From NCBI RefSeq assembly GCF_014191605.1, contig NZ_JACHWU010000001.1, forward strand, positions 1,775,428-1,839,427: 64,000 nucleotides of DNA, read 5' to 3'. Both the position numbers and the translations under genes were made by a program. Below are positions 32,940-40,699 of this stretch, piece by piece (the first letter of the stretch is position 1; the number at the start of each line of letters is the position of its first letter). This DNA is from Prauserella isguenensis (GTDB lineage: Bacteria; Actinomycetota; Actinomycetes; Mycobacteriales; Pseudonocardiaceae). The notes under the pieces were generated by a model. The model saw only the letters and a program-made list of their open reading frames with translations, made no database searches and was not told the DNA's origin.

Positions 32940-33956
32940 TTGAACCTGGTTGTCTACATCCTTCGCCGATTGGCGATTTCGATTCCGATCCTTTTTGTCG
33001 GAAGTTTCCTGGTTTTCTGCATGGTCGCGGCCGCGGGTGATCCTCTCGGCGAACTGAGAACGCAGCCAGGTGTGAGTCAGGAGTCGATCGACCAGCTGTC
33101 GCACCAGCTGGGGCTCGACAAGGGCATCGTGCCGAGATACTTCGACTGGCTCGGTGGCTTCCTCACCGGCGACTGGGGTATCTCCATCGCCCAGGGCTCG
33201 AACATGCAGCCCGTGTTCCCGAAGATCATGAGTGCCTTCGAGGTCACGATCCAGCTGATTCTGGCCGCGGAGATCATCGCGCTGCTGCTCGGCGTGGCCG
33301 TCGGTGTGCTCGCGGCCGTGAAGCAGTACACGCCGATCGACTACATCGCGACGACGATGGCGTTCATCTTCTTCTCGATGCCGATCTTCTGTGTCGCGAT
33401 CGTGCTGAAGATGTACGGCATCGACCTGAACGTGATGATCAACGATCTGGGCTGGGATTCCTGGCTCGGCAATCCGTTCCTGAAGACCACGAGCCCCGAG
33501 TCGCTCAGTGGGGACGGCTTCTTCGACTCGTTCATCACCTACATCGGCGGGTTGTTGTTGCCGACCCTGTCGATCATGTTCATCAGCTTCGCGGCCTACA
33601 GCCGGTTCCAGCGCTCGTCGATGCTCGAGACGATGAACATGGACTACGTCCGTACGGCGCAGGCCAAGGGCATCTCGCAGGGTCGCGTGATCATGCGGCA
33701 CGCCTTCCGCAACGCGCTGATCCCGGTGACGACGCTGTTCTCGGTGAACTTCGTGACGGTTGTGACCGGCGCGATCATCACCGAGCGGGTGTTCGCGTGG
33801 AACGGCATGGGCTCCGTGCTCGTCGAGGCCGTGAACAAGAACGACCCGAACACGCTGATGGGCTGGATCGTGGTCATCGCCATCGCGGTGGTCGTCGCCA
33901 ACCTCATCGCAGACCTGGTTTACGGCATTCTGGACCCGAGGATTCGCGTTGGCTGA
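32940..33956 (+). CDS. oligopeptide ABC transporter, permease (OppB/DppB-like)
   Basis: A 338-residue permease beginning LNLVVYILRRLAISIPILFV, the hallmark N-terminus of OppB/DppB (YILRRL). Six hydrophobic helices and the EAA loop MDYVRTAQAKGISQGRVIMR are present, and the C-terminus LIADLVYGILDPRIR is conserved. The TTG at 32940 with AGGAGCAAG upstream was chosen; an in-frame ATG 36 bp earlier lacks a ribosome site but is possible. It overlaps the next permease gene by 8 bp. Confidence 0.92.
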   Translation: MNLVVYILRRLAISIPILFVGSFLVFCMVAAAGDPLGELRTQPGVSQESIDQLSHQLGLDKGIVPRYFDWLGGFLTGDWGISIAQGSNMQPVFPKIMSAFEVTIQLILAAEIIALLLGVAVGVLAAVKQYTPIDYIATTMAFIFFSMPIFCVAIVLKMYGIDLNVMINDLGWDSWLGNPFLKTTSPESLSGDGFFDSFITYIGGLLLPTLSIMFISFAAYSRFQRSSMLETMNMDYVRTAQAKGISQGRVIMRHAFRNALIPVTTLFSVNFVTVVTGAIITERVFAWNGMGSVLVEAVNKNDPNTLMGWIVVIAIAVVVANLIADLVYGILDPRIRVG

Positions 33957-34881
33957 CTTGAACTCGATGGAGGCCGGTGCCGAGTCCGGCCGTGACAAGA
34001 ACCCCGGCGGAAGCGCGGAAGCACTTCCGGAGGCCCGTAGTCAGGGCAGGATGGTGCTGCGGAAGTTCCTGCGGCACAAACTGGCCATGGGCAGCGTGGT
34101 CGTACTCGCGCTGATCGTCCTGGCCTCGATCGTCCTGCCGCTGTTCTACCCGCACAGCTACGCCGACGCCTCGTTCTCCTCCTATGTGGAGCCGAGCGTC
34201 GAGCATCCGTTGGGCACCACTCAGGTCGGCAAGGACATGATGGCGCAGGTGCTCAGGGGAACGCAGTTCTCCCTGCTCATCGCCATCACCGTGGCGTTGC
34301 TGACGACGATCGTCGGCGTCGTGCTCGGTGCGCTCGCCGGCTACCTCCGCGGGTTCGCCGACTCGGCGATCTCGCGGCTGACGGACCTGTTCCTGATCGT
34401 GCCGTCGATCGCGGCGGCGGCGATCATGGTGCGGGTGCTCAGCGGCAGCTGGTACGTCGTGGCGCTGGTGCTGGCGATGTTCGCGTGGATGCCGATCGCC
34501 AGGATCACGCGCGCCGAGGCGATGTCGTTGTCGCAGCGGGAGTTCATCGAGGCGGCGCGCGCCTCCGGTGCCGGAACCGGCCGCGTGGTGTTCAAGCATC
34601 TCGTGCCGAACATGGTCGGCACGATCACGGTGAACGCCACACTGGCAGTGGCGCAGGCCGTGCTCGCCGAGGCGGCGCTGTCGTTCATCGGCCTGGGCGT
34701 GCAGATCCCGGACACCTCGCTCGGCCTGGTGATCTCGGAGAACTACGAACAGATGCAGGGCAGGCCGTGGCTGTTCTTCGGTGCCTTCACGGTTCTGGTG
34801 CTGATCTCGCTGACGATCAACTTCATCGGCGACGGGCTGCGGGACGCGTTCGACCCCCGGCAGCGCGGCGTCAAGGCCTGA
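33949..34881 (+). CDS. oligopeptide ABC transporter, permease (OppC/DppC-like)
   Basis: A 310-residue permease with a 45-residue hydrophilic N-terminus, then a first helix near LAMGSVVVLALIVLASIVL and the EHPLGTTQVGKDMMAQVLRG loop characteristic of OppC/DppC. The EAA loop is REFIEAARASGAGTGRVVFK, and the end is NFIGDGLRDAFDPRQRG. The TTG start overlaps the OppB stop by 8 bp. Transcription ends in the 24-bp hairpin at 34897. Confidence 0.92.
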   Translation: MADLNSMEAGAESGRDKNPGGSAEALPEARSQGRMVLRKFLRHKLAMGSVVVLALIVLASIVLPLFYPHSYADASFSSYVEPSVEHPLGTTQVGKDMMAQVLRGTQFSLLIAITVALLTTIVGVVLGALAGYLRGFADSAISRLTDLFLIVPSIAAAAIMVRVLSGSWYVVALVLAMFAWMPIARITRAEAMSLSQREFIEAARASGAGTGRVVFKHLVPNMVGTITVNATLAVAQAVLAEAALSFIGLGVQIPDTSLGLVISENYEQMQGRPWLFFGAFTVLVLISLTINFIGDGLRDAFDPRQRGVKA

Positions 34882-34896
34882 CCCACAGAGTCGAAA

Positions 34897-34950
34897 CACG
34901 AGAAGGGCGGTTGCCGTTTCCGCAGGGAAACGGCAACCGCCCTTCTCGTG
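34897..34950. terminator. very long perfect hairpin between convergent opp genes
   Basis: Arms 34897-34920 and 34927-34950 are perfect 24-bp complements (left arm begins CACGAGAAGGGCGGTTGCCG) with a 6-nt loop CGCAGG. It lies 16 bp after the permease stop and 16 bp before the ATPase stop, so it probably acts for both strands. No U-tract. Confidence 0.92.
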
Positions 34951-34966
34951 TGGGGTGCCGGCAGGT

Positions 34967-36754
34967 TCACTCGGCGAGCGTGTACCGGCCCGCTTCCCAG
35001 GCCTCACGGCGCTCACGCTGCTTGGTCGGGTCGGCCACCGGGGCGGCGGCCAGCAGCCGCTTGGTGTAGTCGTGCTGCGGGTCGTGCAGCACCTGGTCCC
35101 GCTCGCCGACCTCGACCAACTCGCCCTTGCGCATCACGGCGACGCGGTCGGCCAGCAGGTCCACGACGGCGAGGTCGTGGCTGATGAACAGGCACGCGAA
35201 GTTGAGGCGCTGCTGCAGGTCGAGGAACAGGTCGAGAACCTTCGCCTGCACCGACACGTCCAGCGCGGACGTCGGCTCGTCGGCGATGAGCAGCTTCGGG
35301 TCCAGCGCCAGGGCACGCGCGATCGCGATGCGCTGGCGCTGACCGCCGGAGAGCTCGTGCGGGTAGCGGTTGCGGTAGTGCGCGGACAGCTGCACTTGGT
35401 CGAGCAGTTCCGTCACACGCGAGGTGAGCGCGTTGCCCGACAGTACCTTGTGCAGCACCAGCGGTTCCGCGATCGACTCACCGATCGTCATCTTCGGGTC
35501 CAGTGTGGACGCCGGATCCTGGAACACGATCGAGAAGTACCGGCGGAAGGGCCGGAGCTTCTTCGTCGACAGCTTCGTGATGTCACGGCCGCCGACGGAC
35601 ACCGTGCCCGACGTCGGGTCGAGCAACCGGATCGCGCACCGGCCGACGGTCGACTTGCCGGAGCCCGATTCGCCGACCAGGCCGAGGATCTCGCCGCGCT
35701 CGATACTCAGCGACACGTCGTCGACCGCGCGGACCTTGTTCTTGCGGCCACGGCCGGGGAACTCCAGCACGAGGTTCTTGAGCTCGAGCGCGGGCGCCTC
35801 CTCCTGTACCTCACCGGCCAGCTCCTCCTCGACCTCCTTGAGCCGCTCCGCGACCTCGGCGTCGGAGATCTCCGGTTCGGCCGGTACGGCCGGTTCGGAC
35901 TCGAGGAGCCTGCGGCCCGCGGGGCGGGAACCGAGCACGGGAACCGCAGCGAGGAGGCGCTTCGTGTAGTCCTCCTGCGGGTTCGCGAACAGTTCCGCGA
36001 CCGGTGCCTGCTCGACGATCTCGCCGTTGTACATGACGAGCACGCGGTCGGCGAGGTCGGCGACGACGCCCATGTCGTGCGTGATGAGCACGATCGCGGT
36101 GTTGAGCTCGTCGCGCAGCCGGCGCAGCAGGCCGAGGATCTCGGCCTGCACGGTCACGTCGAGCGCGGTCGTCGGCTCGTCGGCGATGATGATCTTCGGG
36201 TCGCACGAGATGGCCATCGCGATGACGACGCGCTGGCGCAGACCGCCGGAAAGCTGGTGCGGGTACTGCGTGATCCGCTTGTCCGGCTCGGGAAAGCCGA
36301 CCAGTTCGAGGAGCTCGACGGCGCGCTTGTCAGCGGCGGCCTTCGACATGTCCTTGTGGTGCGCCTGCAGGGATTCCCGCAGCTGCCAGCCGATGGTGTA
36401 CATCGGGTTCAGCGCGGTCATGGGCTCCTGGAAGATCATCGCCACGTCGTTGCCGCGGTGCTTGCGCAGCTCCTTGGGTGAGAGCCCGCCGAGGTCGAGG
36501 TTCTCGACCCTGCGCGCCCCCTTGATCGACGACGTCTTCGGCAGCAGGCCGGGGACGGACATCGAGGTCACGGACTTGCCCGACCCGGACTCGCCGACGA
36601 TCGCGAGGATCTCCCCGGGCTCGACGTCAAAGCTGATGCCCTTGACGGCGTCGACCGGACCGTCCTCGGTCTTGAACGAGATGTGGAGATCCGAAATGGA
36701 CAGGACTGGCCCGGTTGTGCCGGCGACCTGCGGTGATTGTGTTTCTGTGCTCAC
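34967..36754 (-). CDS. oligopeptide ABC transporter, fused double ATP-binding protein (OppD-OppF)
   Basis: A 595-residue fusion of two ABC ATPases. First half: Walker A GESGSGKS, signature LSGGLRQRV, Walker B IIADEPTTALD, H-loop LITHDMG, and the OppD-type tail GEIVEQAPVAELFANPQEDY. A charged linker (ISDAEVAERLKEVEEELAGE) joins the second half: Walker A GESGSGKSTVG, signature LSGGQRQRI, Walker B LIADEPTSALD, H-loop FISHDLA. Each half ends in the DYTKRLLAA(V/A)P peptide-transporter motif. GTG at 36754 follows GAAGGGCATCTG. It is on the strand opposite the permeases it must serve. Confidence 0.93.
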   Translation of the reverse strand: MSTETQSPQVAGTTGPVLSISDLHISFKTEDGPVDAVKGISFDVEPGEILAIVGESGSGKSVTSMSVPGLLPKTSSIKGARRVENLDLGGLSPKELRKHRGNDVAMIFQEPMTALNPMYTIGWQLRESLQAHHKDMSKAAADKRAVELLELVGFPEPDKRITQYPHQLSGGLRQRVVIAMAISCDPKIIIADEPTTALDVTVQAEILGLLRRLRDELNTAIVLITHDMGVVADLADRVLVMYNGEIVEQAPVAELFANPQEDYTKRLLAAVPVLGSRPAGRRLLESEPAVPAEPEISDAEVAERLKEVEEELAGEVQEEAPALELKNLVLEFPGRGRKNKVRAVDDVSLSIERGEILGLVGESGSGKSTVGRCAIRLLDPTSGTVSVGGRDITKLSTKKLRPFRRYFSIVFQDPASTLDPKMTIGESIAEPLVLHKVLSGNALTSRVTELLDQVQLSAHYRNRYPHELSGGQRQRIAIARALALDPKLLIADEPTSALDVSVQAKVLDLFLDLQQRLNFACLFISHDLAVVDLLADRVAVMRKGELVEVGERDQVLHDPQHDYTKRLLAAAPVADPTKQRERREAWEAGRYTLAE

Positions 36755-36869
36755 CAGATGCCCTTCGAGTGCGGGTTCGGGTGCCACGTTCGGTGGTCGT
36801 GGACGTTGGGCGCGAGGATAGTCGACATGGGCCGTTCGGGGGACGGGTCGAAGGAACTAATGTTGAGCT

Positions 36870-37706
36870 GTGATCTCGGACGATGATGGACACGGCCTCG
36901 TGCTGGTGCACGCGCATCCGGACGACGAGAGCATCACGACGGGCGGCACGATCGCCCGCTACGCAGCCGACGGCGTTCCTGTGACCGTCGTCACATGCAC
37001 ACTCGGCGAGGAGGGCGAGATCATTCCGCCCGCGCTGAACGAGCTCGGCGCGTGGGCTGGCGACCAGCTGGGCGGCTACCGCGACGGCGAGCTCGCCGCC
37101 GCGGGTCGGGCGCTGGGCTGGACCGGCCACCGGTATCTGGGCGGCACGGGCCGTTGGCGCGACTCGGGAATGGCGGGCACGCCGTCGGCCGAGCATCCGC
37201 GGGCCTTCACCGGCGGTGACGTCGACGCACAGGCGGGCCAGCTCGCGGCCGTCCTCGACGAGCTGCGCCCGCAAGTCGTCGTCACCTACGACGCCCACGG
37301 CGGATACGGCCACCCCGACCACATCCGCGCCCACGAGATCACCATGGCCGCGGCACCGCAGGTACCGTCGGTGCGCCGGGTGTTCCACACGGTGTCGTCG
37401 CGACGGGCGACCACCGAGGGCCTCGCGGCGTTGCGTGCCGCCGGCGACGTCGGATTCCGGATCCCCGACGACGAGGAACTGCCGACGACGCCGGACGCGG
37501 ACATCACCACCGTGGTCGACATCCGCGCACACCGGTGGCGCAAGTTCGCCGCGCTCGCCGCCCACGAGACGCAGGTCGCGGTCGGACCGGACTGTTTCGC
37601 ACTGTCCAACGGCATCGCTCAGCCGGTGCCCGCCGCCGAGTACTTCGTACTGGCCCACGGTCCGGCCGAGGGTGCCGACACCGACCTGTTCGGAGGGCTC
37701 CGATGA
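36870..37706 (+). CDS. mshB: N-acetyl-1-D-myo-inositol-2-amino-2-deoxy-alpha-D-glucopyranoside deacetylase (mycothiol biosynthesis)
   Basis: A 278-residue Zn deacetylase of the LmbE/PIG-L fold that makes GlcN-Ins for mycothiol. The AHPDDE motif is at residues 15-20 (Zn His and Asp), TCTLGEEGEIIP follows, and the second metal-binding motif is GHPDHIRAH. The order with the following small membrane gene matches Rv1170-Rv1171 of M. tuberculosis. GTG start; the downstream gene overlaps by 4 bp. PIG-L paralogues such as Mca lack this context. Confidence 0.93.
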   Translation: MISDDDGHGLVLVHAHPDDESITTGGTIARYAADGVPVTVVTCTLGEEGEIIPPALNELGAWAGDQLGGYRDGELAAAGRALGWTGHRYLGGTGRWRDSGMAGTPSAEHPRAFTGGDVDAQAGQLAAVLDELRPQVVVTYDAHGGYGHPDHIRAHEITMAAAPQVPSVRRVFHTVSSRRATTEGLAALRAAGDVGFRIPDDEELPTTPDADITTVVDIRAHRWRKFAALAAHETQVAVGPDCFALSNGIAQPVPAAEYFVLAHGPAEGADTDLFGGLR

Positions 37707-38173
37707 GCGGCGAACGACCCGCACCCGGGCGGACGGCGGCATGGCTCGCCCTGCTCTCGGTCGACGCCGTGCTACTGGCGTTGCTGGAGCTGTTCTTCCT
37801 GCCGTTGCGTCTCGACGGCACCCTGCTGCCCCGGGTCGGCGACGTGCCGTTCCCGATCGTCGTGGTGCTCGCCGCCCTGACGACACCGTGGCTGGTGTCG
37901 GCGGCCAGCAGGCTCGGCGAGCGCAGGCTGGGCATGGTGCCGCTGGTGGTGTGGGTACTGACGGTGTTGGTGGTGGGCATCGCGGGCCCCGGTGACGACC
38001 ACGTCCTCATCGCGGACCTGCGCACGCTGCTGCTGCTCGGCTGCGGCGCGGTGCCCGCGGCGCTCGTGCTCGGCGGCGTTCTGGGCCGCGCGGCGCGGGA
38101 GTCGCGCGACCGGTCGTCGTCGGCGGCGTCCGCGAAACCCACCCGTCCGAGCCCGACACCGACACGGAGGTAG
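37703..38173 (+). CDS. conserved integral membrane protein linked to mshB
   Basis: A 156-residue protein with four hydrophobic helices (AAWLALLSVDAVLLALLELF, FPIVVVLAALTTPWLVSAAS, GMVPLVVWVLTVLVVGIAGP, TLLLLGCGAVPAALVLGGVL) and a basic Ser/Pro/Thr-rich tail. The ATG overlaps the mshB stop (ATGA), so it is translationally coupled. A membrane gene sits at this place in mycobacteria too (Rv1171). Function unknown. Confidence 0.85.
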   Translation: MSGERPAPGRTAAWLALLSVDAVLLALLELFFLPLRLDGTLLPRVGDVPFPIVVVLAALTTPWLVSAASRLGERRLGMVPLVVWVLTVLVVGIAGPGDDHVLIADLRTLLLLGCGAVPAALVLGGVLGRAARESRDRSSSAASAKPTRPSPTPTRR

Positions 38174-38181
38174 CCGCCGCC

Positions 38182-38982
38182 ATGGCCGAGCACATCACCG
38201 ATGCCTACGTGGTCAGCGTGCTGCGTCCCTACGTGCGTGCCACCGGCCCGCTGGTGGACGCCCTGCGGGAGAAGGACCCGTTCTCGGTGCTGGCGCGCGA
38301 GGCCGAGGACCCGGTGATCGACGACCCGAGGTTGCGCGACCGGCTGCTCCACGGGCTGAACGCCGTGAAGCTGCCCGGTACCGCCGCGTGGGCGGACATG
38401 GACACCGGGGCGCGCACGAAATGGTGGACGGGCAGGGTCGGCCGGTTCACGTCGCTGGTCGCCGCCGTGCCGGGGATCGCGGGCGCGGTGTCGGACCTAC
38501 TGCCGGTGCAGGACACGATCGGTGCGGCGGGACAGGGGCTGCTGTTGTGCGCCCTCGCGGGCGAACGTGGCCACACGGACGTGGCCACGCGTGTCCGGCT
38601 GATCGCCTGGGCGCTGTTCGAACGCGACATCCCGCCGGAACTCGCCGAGGGCAGGAAGGCCGACCGCGGCGCCGAGGACGCCGAGACGGAGCGGCTGACC
38701 GAGGAACTCGACGGCGAACGCTCTGCGCGCGGCAGGACGTCACTGAAGACGGTGGCCCGCACGCTGTGGCGCCTCGGCCGGTCGCTGCAGGAGATCCCCG
38801 AGGAACTCGAGAAGCGGCCGAGTGGCCGCTTCTACCACAAGGCGCTCGGACTCCTGCCCGGAATCGGGATGGCCGCCGACTACCTGGGCGAGCGGTCCGG
38901 GCTCAAACGCGTCGCGAAGCGGGCGGACACATGGCTCGCCGCCCACCCCGCACCGGCCGCCGGAGCCCCGGGCGGGGACTGA
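38182..38982 (+). CDS. hypothetical protein with central hydrophobic segment
   Basis: A 266-residue protein, not recognised. The N-terminal 80 residues are helical and charged, followed by a glycine/alanine-rich hydrophobic stretch around residues 95-130 (TSLVAAVPGIAGAVSDLLPV, IGAAGQGLLLCALAG), a charged DEAE-rich coil-like region (AEDAETERLTEELDGE), and a second Gly-rich hydrophobic patch near HKALGLLPGIGMAADYLG. It starts 8 bp after the preceding membrane gene, so belongs to the mshB transcription unit. Confidence 0.75.
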   Translation: MAEHITDAYVVSVLRPYVRATGPLVDALREKDPFSVLAREAEDPVIDDPRLRDRLLHGLNAVKLPGTAAWADMDTGARTKWWTGRVGRFTSLVAAVPGIAGAVSDLLPVQDTIGAAGQGLLLCALAGERGHTDVATRVRLIAWALFERDIPPELAEGRKADRGAEDAETERLTEELDGERSARGRTSLKTVARTLWRLGRSLQEIPEELEKRPSGRFYHKALGLLPGIGMAADYLGERSGLKRVAKRADTWLAAHPAPAAGAPGGD

Positions 38983-39004
38983 ATGGGCCCCGCCCACAGC
39001 GGGA

Positions 39005-39787
39005 TCAGCGCCAGAACATGAACGCCAGCTGGCCGAGCTGCGCCGCGATGTCGTTGCCGCCGACGGCGCCGAAGATGGCGTTCGTGACGTCCCACAACGC
39101 AGCGCTGACGCCGGGCACGGCGATGATGAACGCGAACAGCACCAGCGGCGCCCACGGCCGCGCCTTTGCGCCGAACTCCCGCGCCTGCGGCGACAGGTAC
39201 GGCTCGATGGCGCCGTAACCGTCCAGTCCCGGCACGGGCAGGATGTTCAGCACGAAGGCGAGGATCTGCACCGACGCCAGGTACGACAGGCCGATCATGA
39301 GCCCGGCGGGCAGTGGTGCGAGCACGATCACGAGCGTCAGCACGATGCCGATCGCGAGGTTGGCCAGCGGGCCCGCGAGCGACACCCACGAGGAGACCTT
39401 GCGGGAGCGGAGCGCCCACCGGTTGATCCACACCGCCCCGCCGGGCAGCGGGATGCCGCCGATGGCGAGGATGATCAGCGGTAGGACCAGCGACAGCACC
39501 GGGTCGGTGTAACGCCGGATGTCCATCGACAGGTAGCCCTTGAGCGCCACCTCCCGGTCGCCGCCGCGATAGGCCACGATCGCGTGACCGAATTCGTGCA
39601 GCGTCAGCGACACCGCCCAGCCGCCCAGTACGAGCAGGATGACGCCGAGAGTGCCGACGACGTCGCGGTCGATGCCGCCGAAGTTCACCGACAGCGGCGG
39701 GAAGAGGGCGCACAGTGCGCCGCCGACGGCTGTGACGGCGAGCAGGGCGTAGAAGAGCGGGCTGGGCCGGACCACCGAACGTTGCAC
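39005..39787 (-). CDS. site-2-protease-like M50 family membrane metalloprotease
   Basis: A 260-residue polytopic protein. The zinc motif HEFGH lies in SLTLHEFGHAIVAYRGGDRE, and the third ligand in NILPVPGLDGYGA (NxxPxPxLDG), both inside membrane segments. This is the short, PDZ-less type of M50 protein, about the size of YwhC/FtsH-adjacent members, widespread in actinobacteria. GTG at 39787 follows GAGGATGGGGCC; in-frame ATGs upstream have weaker sites. Substrate (possibly an anti-sigma factor) is unknown. Confidence 0.92.
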   Translation of the reverse strand: MQRSVVRPSPLFYALLAVTAVGGALCALFPPLSVNFGGIDRDVVGTLGVILLVLGGWAVSLTLHEFGHAIVAYRGGDREVALKGYLSMDIRRYTDPVLSLVLPLIILAIGGIPLPGGAVWINRWALRSRKVSSWVSLAGPLANLAIGIVLTLVIVLAPLPAGLMIGLSYLASVQILAFVLNILPVPGLDGYGAIEPYLSPQAREFGAKARPWAPLVLFAFIIAVPGVSAALWDVTNAIFGAVGGNDIAAQLGQLAFMFWR

Positions 39788-40012
39788 GGCCCCATCCTCG
39801 CGCATCCGGTGCATGGCCGATGTAAGCGGCGGGGGTCGGACGTGGCGGGTGGTCCGGTCCAGGCGTCCGTCGATCGGGGCCGCCGGGTCGACGCACCGCT
39901 TACGCCGTGGTGTGATCGAGACGCGAAATGAGTTGTGAGATCGCTGTGTGCCCGCCTCGGCGTGTCCGCTTGCAAAACCGCCGCGATCTATCCCCCATCC
40001 TCGCTACTCCGC

Positions 40013-40041
40013 TTGACCTCGCCGCACTACACAGGTGTAAT
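40013..40041 (+). promoter_or_regulatory. promoter of the whiB gene with overlapping dyad
   Basis: TTGACC (40013-40018) and TGTAAT (40036-40041) are separated by 17 bp, a good vegetative-type promoter in an otherwise GC-rich 379-bp gap. TACAC-AG-GTGTA (40028-40039) forms a dyad overlapping the -10, a candidate operator. Leader length to the GTG is about 120 nt. Nothing else was recognised in the gap. Confidence 0.6.
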
Positions 40042-40166
40042 CACATTGATGTCATTCGCTGCCAAAAGGGGGGCAGTGCAGGGCAGGTTCGCACTGCGAA
40101 CCGGTCTGACGGGCTCAGGGGACGAACACCGCCAGCCTGGGAGTGCGTGGAAGCGAGGAGGCGGAC

Positions 40167-40490
40167 GTGCGGTTGGACATGACGGGAACCGAGTGGGGAC
40201 GGCCGGTGGACCGGGCTGCCCAGACTGACGGCGAGTTCGAGGCGCTCGCGGAGCTCCTCGACATCACCGACGAACAGGAGTGGCAGGAACGGGCGCTCTG
40301 CGCGCAGACCGACCCGGAGGCGTTCTTCCCGGAGAAGGGCGGCTCGACGCGGGAGGCCAAGCGGATCTGCCAGGGCTGCGAGGTGAAGGACGACTGCCTC
40401 GAGTACGCGCTGGCGCACGACGAACGCTTCGGCATCTGGGGCGGACTGTCCGAACGGGAACGTCGGAAGCTCAAGAAGCGCGCCGTCTGA
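40167..40490 (+). CDS. whiB: WhiB-family Fe-S transcriptional regulator (WhiB2/WhmD-like)
   Basis: A 107-residue Wbl protein. The four [4Fe-4S] cysteines are C45, C68, C71 and C77 (C-X22-C-X2-C-X5-C), followed by the turn GIWGGLSERERRKLKKR, which binds DNA and sigma-A. The GTG start follows GAGGAGGCGGAC. Neighbours (DUF1025, DUF3499, manB, manA) match the region around mycobacterial whiB2 (Rv3260c), so the septation/sporulation-related WhiB/WhiB2 type is likely. Confidence 0.95.
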   Translation: MRLDMTGTEWGRPVDRAAQTDGEFEALAELLDITDEQEWQERALCAQTDPEAFFPEKGGSTREAKRICQGCEVKDDCLEYALAHDERFGIWGGLSERERRKLKKRAV

Positions 40491-40699
40491 CACTGCTCGC
40501 CGGGCACGCGCGTCGGCAGGCGTACCGTGCGCACGCGAGTGCGCGAGGGACGATCCGGCACGTGCGTCCGTGACGGTGCTGCACGGTGACGTTTGCTGCA
40601 CCGCGACGGTGCTGCACGGTCACCGCACCGTGACGTCGGTGCGTCGCCGTTGTGCCGGTGATCCCCGCGCTGGTGATCCTCGAGCTCCGGAGTGACGCA

